From Certhia americana (taxonomy: Eukaryota; Chordata; Aves; Passeriformes; Certhiidae): 64,000 nucleotides of DNA. The DNA lies in contig CM031859.1 of the NCBI GenBank assembly GCA_018697195.1, positions 55,614,650 through 55,678,649 on the forward strand, given 5' to 3'. Shown piece by piece: positions 10,955-22,900 of this stretch. How positions within the stretch are numbered: the stretch's first letter is position 1; each line of letters begins with the position of its first letter. Made by a program: the position numbers and the translations under genes. The notes under the pieces are model-generated. The model did no database searches. It was not told the DNA's origin and worked only from the letters and a program-made list of their open reading frames with translations.

Positions 10955-13900
10955 GTACGCGGCGGCCACCCCACTGCCTGCCCTGCCACTGCCACCACTG
11001 TCCCTGTCCCTCTCCCTGCCACTGTCCCTGCCCCTCTCCCTGTCCCTGCCCCTTCCCGTGCTCTGCTCCCTCACGGGGGTGAGCCCGACCCGGCCGCGGG
11101 GCGACAGGGCTTCCCCCTCTGCCTTTGCTGGTTCGTCTGTATAGGATTCGATGCGCCGTATCTGACAGGTCCGAGGGGGGAGATGGTTACTTCTCCGCAA
11201 TGTAGATGTAATGTAGATGTGTTTATATTGTATTTTCAGGCTTGTCCGCCCACATCTCCATGGCTCAGTGCCGTAGACGTGCACACTGCATTAGGTCCAC
11301 GTTTGTGCCTAGCCTACTTGGTGAAACGAACCAAGAAAAGGGTTTTGATGTATTGGTGTATATCTATAAATACACAGGGCATTGTGTTGTCTGTTTTTCT
11401 ATTGCAATATCTGCTGTCTTGGTGATATCGGTTTTAAATTTGGTGGCTTTTTAAAAGAGTGGAAGAAATGTTTTGGGTACTACTTAGGAGAACTTTCCAG
11501 TTGGAATAAAAGGATTTTCCACAGAACCAGGTGAGCTCTGACCTCTAGAATTATAGAAGAGCTGGGTACTTCTGCCTGAGCTTGAATCATGATCAGATAC
11601 ATCCTCTAAAATTGTTACAGTTGTGAACTCTAAGATCGCAGAGGGAAGAGTTGTGAGGGGTTTGTAGTCCACTTGTCTAGCCAGTGTGAAGTTACTGTTA
11701 CCTGACCAAATTTATTATGCCTTTCTTTCCCTCCAGAGTTATTTATTTATTAGTTTAATTTAAGTAAAACATTTCCAAGACAACCTGAGAGAGGCCTTGC
11801 ACTGGCACATCCTGTGTTGTGAAGCAGGATTCATTCCTGGCCTTACTTCCTGGTTTCTGCTTTTCTTTATGAACTTTTGAGGAGAGTCCTCCTTAGCTCC
11901 AAGTTCAAAACAGGGATCTAAATCTTCAGACACCTGTAAAAGTGCCTGAATGCCTGAAGTGAGGTGTGCTAAAGAGAGCAGAGGGAGCTCAATCCTTGGG
12001 TATTTTGCTTATCCGTCTGAGCAAGGGAGTTTTGGCTTCAATTTGCCGAAAGGCTCATGAGGTGATGACATAATAAAGACTTAGGCTCTTGCTCACCTTC
12101 TCCCCAGAAACTGCCACACTTCCACACTGAAACTACAGCTTGGTAGCGTTAAAGTTCTTTGTCAGTGCTGGCAGTTTTAAAGGACACACATTTGTGTCTG
12201 CTGTCTTTGGATGTGAAAGGGTGAACAGGGCACAGGGGTGCTGGGGCAGTCCCACGTAAGGCAGCTTGGGGTCAGAGATAGAGCAGGTAGGTTTTGGAGT
12301 GTGAGCAGGGCTTGACTTAGGAACTGGAATGCCTTATGGGCACAGCTGTGCTATTTGTGGGGTTGAGTTTGTCCATTTGTGCTGTACTGCTCAGGTGGTC
12401 TTGTGAGCTCATAATTTGCTAGTTTGGAATTGTCTGCACTCTTAGTTTTATGTGGGTCTGGTGTCCTAAGTATATGCATAAAATTTCTTCTAAGAGTCAA
12501 AAAGGGACACACAAATTTTTACTTTAGCGTTTTGTTTTTTTTCTTTTTGAATGTTAAACTTAGTAAAATAAAAGCTTGTGTTTTCTCCTGCACTATTTAG
12601 CTTTGTACATATAGGACCAGTTTTGATGCAAAAGGAGCAGTGCATCTTGAGAAACTTTTGAGTAGAAGAATCAATGTTTTTGACACTGAGCTGTTTTTTT
12701 GGTAGCCTGTTAGGAGCAGCAGTGCCTAGGCAGTGGGAAAAGGCAGAGTGGGAATGCCATGCTGTCAATTTGCCATCAGAAGCCATGAGCTCAGTGGCAG
12801 TGGCAATGGGGTCAGAATAACTGTGTTATTTCCCCAGGATGGCTTGGGACTGCAGACTGGTTGGGAGCAGGCAGCACCAATGTGTTCAGCTTTTTCTTTG
12901 GCTGGACACCACAGCTGTGCTCTACAACTCTGTGAGCCCACTGACTGCACTCTACTAACAGCTTTACATTCTGTTAACTCTTCCATGTGGGGATTAAAGC
13001 TGAGGTCAGAGTTTACCTCCTCGCTGATGGCAATGGTGTTACAGAAACCATCGTGGAAAGACTGAGGAAAAACCTTGGGACCCTGGAGTAGCATTTTGTA
13101 AGGTTGAAATGCTTTTGTTCAGCTCTGGAATGTGAACGCCTCAACTGTTGTGCAATACTTGTAATTTCTTAAAAAAGCTGTTTTGAAATCTGAACTTTTT
13201 TTTTTTTAACATTAGCATATCTGTTATGGTTCTCATTTCTCCTCATAAAATTTGGATATGCAAAACTGGACTAAAAATTGATTGATTTTAGACAAAATGG
13301 GGAGGTTGATGTTGTTCTTCTGGGCTTTTTTTCTTTAAAGGGAATGATGCAATAACCCAGCTGACCTTGACATTAAAGTAATGTTGCTGGTGCAAGGTCA
13401 GGCATAAGGTTTTGTGCTTTAGAGTATTTTTTAATGTGTTGATAGGAACTGGCTAAAAGCAGTGCTAACACCATGTTATTTGCTTATTCTGTTTACCTCT
13501 TGATAATTTAGTCTAGCAGAGTTCTTTCTAAATAACATACTTGCCCACCAGACTTTTTTTTTCTTTTTAGTTTAGTTCAGTTGCCTGGAAAAAAAATGGT
13601 TTTATATTACTTGTTGCCTGCAAGAAATCTCTGTGTGGATGGGTCATTTGACAACAGCAGGAAATAATCTTCACTACATTAATCATTTGAGGCAGTGAGT
13701 ACAATGTATTTTAGTCAAAGAAGAAACTTGTTAACAGCAACGTGCTGGAATGTTTCTTCCATCCCTTTATGCCAGTTTCTCTTATTAGTAGACCTGCACA
13801 TGTGAATTTTAGGCCTAAAAGAGCTGACATCCTCTTCCCGTGTATATTTGATTAAATTAAAGCAGTATGATGCAACCATGTCTCCATGATGTGAGACTGA

Positions 13901-16900
13901 GTATTCACCTTTAAAACTCAGGATAAAATATCATAATATGAGTTGGTTTAATAGGGAGGATACAAAGGCAATTAATTCTAGTAAAGGGAAGGATAAGCCA
14001 TGTTTATAGTAAGACTAATTGTAAAACAAGGAAGGAATGAAAGTGTGCTTGTTCAGAAAAGCAAAGTAAAGCACAAGCATTATATTAGATTATTATATTA
14101 AGAAAGAGTTCAGCTTTGACCAGTTAAGAAAATACTGGATGTAGTTATCTTACCCTGAATGCTGTCATGCAGTTTAATAATGCCAAATCTTAATGGAGGA
14201 AAATTTTGTACAAAAATTTTCTGAAATGTGAGGGACAAATTATTGTCCTACAAACTTGTGAAATTCTAACTTGTCATGGCAAATTTTTACTATGGTTACT
14301 TTTCAATTCAGTTATGTCTGATTGCAGTTAAGACTCTAGAACATAGTTCTGGTTTGATTCTTACGAAAGAATTATGTGAAGCATAGATCATGGAGCCCTG
14401 ATTGCAGTATATAGTTATATTTTGGAGCCAATTGTCCAGTGAGTGCCAGGACTCAAGTGGTATGAGTTCATGTGGTAGTTTTGTCTATTCAGACACTTCT
14501 TTTCCCATAATCTCTTCTCAAATTTAGAAACAAGTTAGTAGTTTTGTCTGTTTTTTACCTGTTTGGCAACCTACATTGTACTTCACATTTTTCAGTCACA
14601 ACCGGGGTAACAGCAGTGCCTGTGTAATGGCTGGGAGGGGATTGTCTGCCTTTCAAGTCTCTGTGCAGCTGGCCATCCTGTAAGGCATTGTGCCATCTGT
14701 TCCTAGGGCTGCCCACTTGGCTTCCCACAGGCCTTGTAGTGCAGAAAGAGCCTTGTTTGGAGAGCCTCAATAGAGAACAGCTGTGCTTCAAGTGTGCCTG
14801 CTGCTAGCAGCAGACTCTTGATGGGGTTTGTGTGACTGATGCAGCTGTGTAGGACTGAACGGTTACCTTGTACTAGGAGAAACTGTACAGTGCACCCCAT
14901 CTGGTATTAACTGCCTGGGGATAAAGTTTTTCCATGATTCTTTAATCAGATACTCAGATCTGTCTGAACTTCCTGCGTGATTGGACTCATCAGCCTTTTC
15001 TTCTGTGGCATTTTTCTTAAAAAAAAAAAGTCTTAGTTGAAATGTTCTCTGTAGATTTGTGTGGCGTTAGTCTTTGAGAATTAATGAATATTCCCTTTTA
15101 ACTTTGGCCAGATGCTTTATATTCTTTGCTGACATCTTTTCCCCTTCTTGTTCTTCTGCTGCTACTGTGATTATACTGCCCCAGTTAACAGTCCTGGGTT
15201 CTGTTGCAGCACACAGGGAAAGATAAAAGGATTAGAAAATGATCACTACTTGCTTACCTCTGTTGATCCAAGCTCACAGAAATTCACTAGTTCACTGTAA
15301 CCTATGCCATCACAGTTGGTGCTGCTGCCTAGTTGTCCTAGAAAAGAATGACTTACATTTATGGTAGGGGTGCTGTCCTCTTTGCCAATTCTCTGGCCAT
15401 TACCACTGTAAATATCACTGCTGGAGCACTAAAACAGGGATGAGAAATCATAGGAAAACTCAGGAGAGACATTTACATCCTATAAGGTCATTAAGAATGA
15501 TAGGGCCATTTTTAGTGCAGATTGGAGTTTTGTGTGTGAAGGCATTCAGCAGCGTAGGAGGGCTGCGAAGTAAGGAATGGGGTTAATGGTAAGCTGAAAG
15601 CACACCCCAATTCTTAGGGACTTGAATTGCTTCTTGGGGCTGTTCTTTCATTCTGGCTCTGTCAAAGCACTGCTTTTTCAAATATCCCAGTGAAGTCAGT
15701 ACCCTTTAAATTACAGGCCTGTCTGAAACTTACATGATACTGTTCATACTGAAAAGTGTTATGTAAGTTATAAGACCAAGTTTTACACTCATAAAAATTT
15801 CTCCAGAAATTGACAGTGCAATAGTATGGACTGCTGCAGAGTTCCCACGTTCTGTTCTCCATGGCTTTGTTACTGCAGGATTGGCTTATTAAGCTTTTAC
15901 AAAATAAGGGATGCAGGGTTATTTACCTTTCTTAGTACTGAAGTACATAACCACAAGACATACCTACAAAGCTCTATAAAACACTTTCTTCCTCTCCACC
16001 CTCAGGTCGTGAATTTTATTATGGTAACATAAAAAATATTCCTCTGTTGAAATTAAGGGATATTCTGTAAGTGTGTGTCTTCAGCCCTAGGACTGGAAAG
16101 ATGGGGATTGGAATTATCACAGGAGCACTTCCTATCAAGTGTGGCTCGTCAGAGCAGGCATTTCATCCTGAAAGACTGGTACAAGAGCTGTTGGCCTGCC
16201 ACATCTGCTTCCCTCCCCTTTAGGAGGCATAGGCAATGTATGGCTCTTGAGCACTGATCAACATGCAGCTTTGAAGGGTCCTGTGATGACAGGGGCAGTG
16301 CCATGCACACTTCTTCCCTGCTGTGGGTCAAGGTGGATTAGCTGGGATGGTGCTCTGCTCTTTTGTGAGCTGCTGCTTCCTTTCCCCCAGCACCCCTGCC
16401 CAGATTTTCATTGCATGCGGCATGCATCTTGTTGGTTTTGCCATCCTGTGGATTTTGTTACAGGGTATGTACTGGGTCAGGAAGATTGGCCACAGCAGGA
16501 CCCATTGAGTTTTGAGTGTGACACTGCAGGAGACACCAGTGGGAAGCCATGGAAAGACAGCAGTGTGAATGTATCCTTCAAGGAAGGGTTAAGACTGAGC
16601 TGGAACTGAGCTATTTTCCGTGGGAATATATGAAGAGTTATGAACAACCTTTTCATAAGCAAAATGAGAGCATATGACAACTGAGTAGAATGGATGTACA
16701 GCATATGGGAAGATATCAGTAGAATTTGTTGGCTCTGGATGTGAACAGACATTCCCAGAAATGGCAACAGTACGTGTTCTCTGCTGTGAACACAAAATTG
16801 CAAGGGTCATGATACAGCTGCTGCAGGGGAATACTGATCATTGCTCTGAGTTACTGAGGAGCTGTACCATTAAGGAGATGCATCACCATTACCTGAGAAG

Positions 16901-19900
16901 GTGGTGAGGACAGATGTCTCCCAAGGAGATGCTGCAAGGACAAACAGATCACGCAGCAGAGACAGTCCAACAATCTGTATCTGTCAGAACAAGGAGCCCA
17001 GCTCATTCTTCCCAGCTGTATTCTTGGATCTCTTGTGCTTGTCCAGCTCTTCTTTCCTTGTTCAACTGACAGAAAAATGGTCTGGCAAAAAAGGGAACAT
17101 TTTTGTGCCAATTTAATGAGCTAAATTACCTCCCTGACTTGGGAAGGATGATGTGCAGCAGAGATCTGCATTCTCCCAGTGGCAGAGGCAGCAAGTGGTT
17201 AAACTGTCTTGTCTGCGCCTTACAATCTGATTTTTGAACCTTTGACAGCATGGAAGTGATCGGCTGAAACATTTCATTTCTTAAACTTGTAACATGCTCT
17301 TCAAATGCAAGTTTTAAGCATGTTCTGGAATTAATAACAGTGCTTGTGGATACTGTATCAACAGAGCTGACATCTGTCTTGAAGGAAACTAATCGTTGTA
17401 TATATAGCTAGTGTTGTACATTTAACAGTCAATTGTTGAGCATATCTAGCTTCCTTCATGCCTTTCATTTTCAAATAAAGCATTTGATTAAAAAAAAAAA
17501 AAAGGAGTGGATTTTCCTATTTTTCATCAGTCATTTCCTTTTTCTTGTAATCTCAGTGAGTCCCTTTGTAGATGTCAAAAAAAGATTGTTAAATACTTTA
17601 TGTGTAAAGAACCTCAGATGTAATTTGTGGCTTAAAAAATGAAGGACTATTAAGACTGCCTGGAAAATTCATCTTTTGTGCCCTTTGAATTCCCAGAAAA
17701 CAGAAAAACCTAGGAAGTGATGCCAGAAAGTTTTGGTAATCTGTTAAAAAGTTTGAGAGGGTAAAAGATTTACAGTTCTGAATGCTAAGAGCTAAAATAT
17801 CTAGAAGTTTGGTGGCTTTTTATTTTATTATTAATCTACACAGTTCTTAAAATATGAGAAGAAAATAAGTGGTTTGAGGAAATTACAGGAAGACAGGATA
17901 GAATATACCCTATGTTTATACTGTTAATCTAGTTTATATTTTGAGTTACAGAGATCACTTGTCTGACTAATTTGGTAATTTTCATTTCCTTTGAATAGCT
18001 AGGATTTAAGTTTTGAAGGAAACTGAAGAAAACTTGTTTCATAGAAGGGGCATTGAGGAAGAGATTTCACTTTGGTCTCGTTGGCCAGAGAGCTTTCCTA
18101 CTGACATTCCAAATGGGTCTGAAGTCCCAAACCAAAAGGTTATCTGTGTTAGGTTTTATACCATTCTTCTTATGATGCCAGATTCCAGCTGAATCAGACT
18201 TGGAGGTTGTTTTCAGTTTTTGACAGTTCTGGCTACTTGAGTATGCTCATTAACACCCATTGTTTTAATGATTTTGTGACGTTATAGTTACGCTTCAGAA
18301 GTTTTCTGTTCATGAACTGGGGCTGTATAATGCTAGGTATTGTATATTTCATGTATTTTCTGGCTGAAAATCTAGTGTTGTGTAAACATGCTATATGAAA
18401 AGTCTTTCTGTGTATTTACATTTTTCTTCATTTTAAATTCTGAGCATGTCCAACTTTTTATTGAGACATGACTCACTTTTTAAGTGTTGGTTGTGAAACA
18501 ATGACTCAACTACAGAGCTAAAGAAGATGCTGAAGGTATGGAAACATTTTCCAGAGGAGAACAGAATCACCAAATCATTGAGGCTGGAAAAGACCTCTAA
18601 GATCAAGTCCAGCCTTTGAGTGAGCACCACCCAGTTAACTAGACCATAGCACTAAGTGCCATGTTCAGGTGATAATGAAATGAAGTTATAATGATTTAAG
18701 GCTCTCACAAGCCAGATATGGAGCTTAACGTTATCTTTGAAGAGGTATCTGAGGAAAGCAGCGTGGCAATCATTACTTTTGGCTATGTGCAAGCAAGATT
18801 TGACTTTTGCATGTAGTTGGTTTCAGGGACAGACCTGGGAGATAAAAGGTTCCATTTGCAAAGCAGCCCCTGAAATTACAAGAGAGAAATGAGAGGACAG
18901 AATGAGTGATTCAATAAATTACAGCAATTATGGTTTTAAAGAAAGAAGCAAATCCCCATTTTCTGTGAGTTTGAGGTGTCCAGTGTGGCATAATTTGGGA
19001 ATCATAACCAAAGAAACAGGATTTCTGCTTACAAAACTGAATGTTCTTTACTGTACACTAACATGTATTAAACTTCACTTTGAAGATTAACTGGAGTGAT
19101 TAAAAAACATTTACAGAGAATCTGATTTTTACCTCTTGTGGTCTATTATTTTTCAGCTAATATGAGAGACTTCCATTATATCCTTGTGAAACAAGTGATG
19201 ATGATGATTATTGTATCTTTATTACAAAAACCCATGAGCTATGCATAGGGGGATGCAGATGTGATTCTTTCTCATCAATCCTCTTTATTTAAAAAGAAAT
19301 GTGAAAAAACCAAACTAATCCTTACATGAAACAAGAAATCATATTCCTTTTCCTTCTGTCTGCTGGATAGAAACCCTGGGAATGTACTCTGGGGTTAGTA
19401 CAAAGTCATTCTTCCAGGACGGTACACAAAAGTTGCCTGCAGTGGTTTATGTGTTTTCTCAAATTTATATCTCTTCTCACTGTTTTGTTTTTTTTTTTCC
19501 AGGAAGCAATCAGAGTTGGTGTTATGATGCTGAACACCAGTGGAGAACTTCACAAAGGACAGGTTTGTCCGGTTTTTCTATTTATTCAGTGAATTAATAT
19601 GCAGCGAAACAAAGTCTGCAGCAGCTGCAAGTATGTCCTTTATTCTTACATCAGTCAGTAGGGAGTTTGTTCCTCTGAGAGCAGAATTGCAGCACAGAGG
19701 CAGGAAACATACACTCATTCTGGTGTCTTTCTTTCAGGTTCTTTTTAACATCACCTATGTTAATGGACAGGTATATCTAAATGACTATCCTATGAAAAGC
19801 GGGGTTGCCCACATAACATGTCAAACAATAATATGTGAGTATTCTCTTCCTCCTTTTTTTTTTTTTTAATTTATTTATTTTCCTCTCTACCCTGGGGTAT

Positions 19901-22900
19901 TTGGTTTCCCTGTTGTTGAGAAACCAAAGCTTACAATGGCTATGCGTTCTGTATTTTGTAAACCACAGCATTGTGGAAGCAAAATATTTCCCAAGGTAGG
20001 ATAATTTTGGTATTAAAATGGATCAAAAAGATCTTACTGCCTTCATCCCAAGTCACATTAAAAGGCCTGTGTGTAAACGGTCTAATCTGAAATACAGACT
20101 CTGCCCATCTTTTCAAAAGACTGTTTTGCACTCCAAGCTAGACAATGTAAACAGAAGGATGCAACTCCACCCTGCTAATGGCTGTGTCCCTAGGTTGGTT
20201 GGCATGTATCCAGAAGGAGATTCAATAACAAAAGTATGAATTGTTGTTAGGAAGACCTTTTAATTATATCACTTTTGTCTATATTCGACAAACAAGTTTC
20301 TGCTGGATAGGATATTATAGCACAAATACTGCACTTTTGCTGGAGTCCTGCAGTAGTTAATGACTTCATATTGTCTTGAACCTGCTGTTTTTCCACCGAT
20401 TCAATGCTACATTTTTTTGTGAAAAAACAGAAAGTACTGTGATTTTTTCTTTTTTTTTACATCCACAGAGTATACTGTATAATTAATTTAAAAAGGACCA
20501 TTAGGTTTATTTGTTTTAAGCTTCTGTTGTATTGAGAATAGTCTTCTGCTGCATGAGATGAAGTCAGTCTCTAGGTTGATATCTGAGGTCATCCCCCTAG
20601 GGTTTTTAAAGAATACTAACACTTTTTCAAATTGCTTCTCTGAGCTGTGACCTTGTTACTTGAACCCTTCTTTATCAAGTGTGATCAATTATTTCTTTGA
20701 CAATATTTCTCTTCTGCAGAGGGATAGCAGTAATCAATTTCTTTTTTTCTGGTACAAAACCATGGCAAAATGTCATTTACTTGCAAAATGACTCCCTCCA
20801 GAAAAATAGATATGATTTTATTGACTAATTCTGAGAGATCCTGAGCACTCCTGTGTAGCTCCTATTAAATTCCCAAATCATTGTTGTAGTGCTTGCAGTA
20901 ACTAGTTTTGAACCTGAAACAGTGAGGAAAATCCTGATTTGACCTGGAAGCTAGAAACCTGCAACTCTTCATCTCCGTGTTTAGGTCTGAGTCCCCAGTA
21001 CAGTACCTCTCTGTGTTAACTGTAATGTAATGTTTATACTATTTACTTACTAAATTACTGACAACAGATTCAGGTGGTGTTTGTAAAATGCTAAATAAAT
21101 ATCAAGATACTTACTAATAGAGGGGGGGAAATACTCCTGAGTGTATGTAAAAACAAAACTTGACCTTAATAATCATGCTTTTGAATATTAGAGACCACAT
21201 ACTCTGACATCACTGTCAGATCATTCTTGGCACCTATATCCCCACTTGAATTTTCCCTAAATGTCAGTTTTGGAAGTGTATCTGTCACTCCTGTGAATGT
21301 AGTGGTAGCTGAACAGCCTGACAGATGGTAAAAGGAGGGGACATACGGAGATTGAGGTGCTTGGCATTGTTGAGGCCTTGGGCTTTAAGTGCATGCTTGC
21401 TGCTCCACGTTAGAAAACATTCAGCAACCAGGTTAGTGCCCTGGCTCACACCTGTAGGGAACTTTCTTTCTGCCACTTATTCTGGCAATGGAATACATTT
21501 CTAAATTATACCAGAAAGTATTTTTCTATATTTTAAATAAGAAAAATAGCTTTATGAGGGCAGGGATCACAGCATAAAAGTAACGGACACACTGAATAGT
21601 TACTGTGTGACTGAGAGACCCAAGTCGAGCCTTCTCCCACATTACCTGACAGGCTCAGCACTGCAAGTGACACACAGCACCAGTGGCTTAGCAGCAGGGA
21701 TGGTTTGGTCATGTCTCTTTGGTTCACGTCTCTTGGTCTCTGCATGCTGGAGAGATCCCTCACTTCCACTCTTGCACTTCTCCAGGACTTTAATTCTAGC
21801 ATGCCCTCACCTGAAGCTGAGGTGTAGTAATTGGGAGAAGGATCCTAAGATTATGCAAAAACAGCTAGGGTAGAAAGGCAGTTCTGTGTGTACTTGTAGA
21901 ATATTAAGTTGTTGAAATAGCTGAAAGCGTTTGGGTAGGAAGAGAGATTGAGGTGTCACCAGTCACATACGAAAACAGAGAGGGGGACAGAAAAATATGT
22001 AGGAGGGAACTGGCACTCATCTTGAGCAGAAGATGCAATATGCCTGGAAAAGAGCATATATGTTTCTGTATTCAGAGGAAGGGAGATGTTGTGCAAACCA
22101 AGATGTTTACACAGGTGGCTGGCTAGGCTGTGGCATTACTCTTACGAGCTCCTTTGGACAACTGAAATAAGAATGCAGCAATAACCAAGCCAAAGAGCTC
22201 TACTTAAAGTGCTTAAATGCAAACCTCAAAGGCAGAGGTGCAGCACTGTTTGCAGGCTCCAAGTCAGGGGATTGTACAGCTCTGCTGTGTTATGAGACCT
22301 GCTCTGAGTCTGATTTGGTGATATACTGGTAAAAAATCACGGCACCTATTTTAGCTGTTGCCCAGATTACTGCTGGTTGTAAAAGCAGTTACTGGAAGTG
22401 TTAAGAATATCAGCATAGCACAGATGTTCTGTGCTGCTGTTATGCTAGCGGTACCTTGACTTCTCCATCCAGGTTCTGCATGTGCAAAGGCATCTGTGTC
22501 AGAGTTGCACCTGTTTTCTCTATGGCTGGGTACTGCTTTCTGGTTGAGGTGGTTTCTCTTTGAAAATCACGACATTGTGTGTTAACAGTGGAGAACAGAA
22601 GCTTGGATAACTTACTGGATCAGCAGCGCCTGGGAACCGTCAGTGTTCGCATCATGGTTCACGAGTGGCCTTTGGCATCCACTTCTGATTTGCGGCTGAT
22701 TGTCATTCAGGAAGAAGTGACAGAAATTGATGGAAAACAGGTAAAAAAAGGCCCTGCTACAACATTCTGCTTGTTTTTAATTTAGGAGAGGCAAGTAGTT
22801 CCCAAGGATTAAAAGGTTCACATGTACCTTTTGGTGCTTATAACACAAAGTGTATAATTAATGTTAACTAACACAGTACTGGGGGAGATAACAGCAGACT

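Larger units (their letters stand above)
10955..19502 (+). other. GINM1: GINM1 intron 1
   Basis: This 8.5-kb intron contains the C-rich minisatellite, a candidate polyadenylated insertion ending at 17503 and a CR1 fragment at 18561-18668. I recognise no exon of another gene in it. Its branch and acceptor region ends in a long T run and TTCCAG. Confidence 0.85.

Noticed and set aside
10640..11284. 214-codon - strand open frame across the GINM1 promoter
   Set aside because: It is opposite the GC-rich promoter, exon 1 and minisatellites. It consists of low-complexity Arg/Gln/Gly repeats with no family motif.
10955..11425. Read-through extension of GINM1 exon 1
   Set aside because: A good donor at 10955 and the family sequence in exon 2 show this is intron. 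The frame is open only because of the C-rich repeat.
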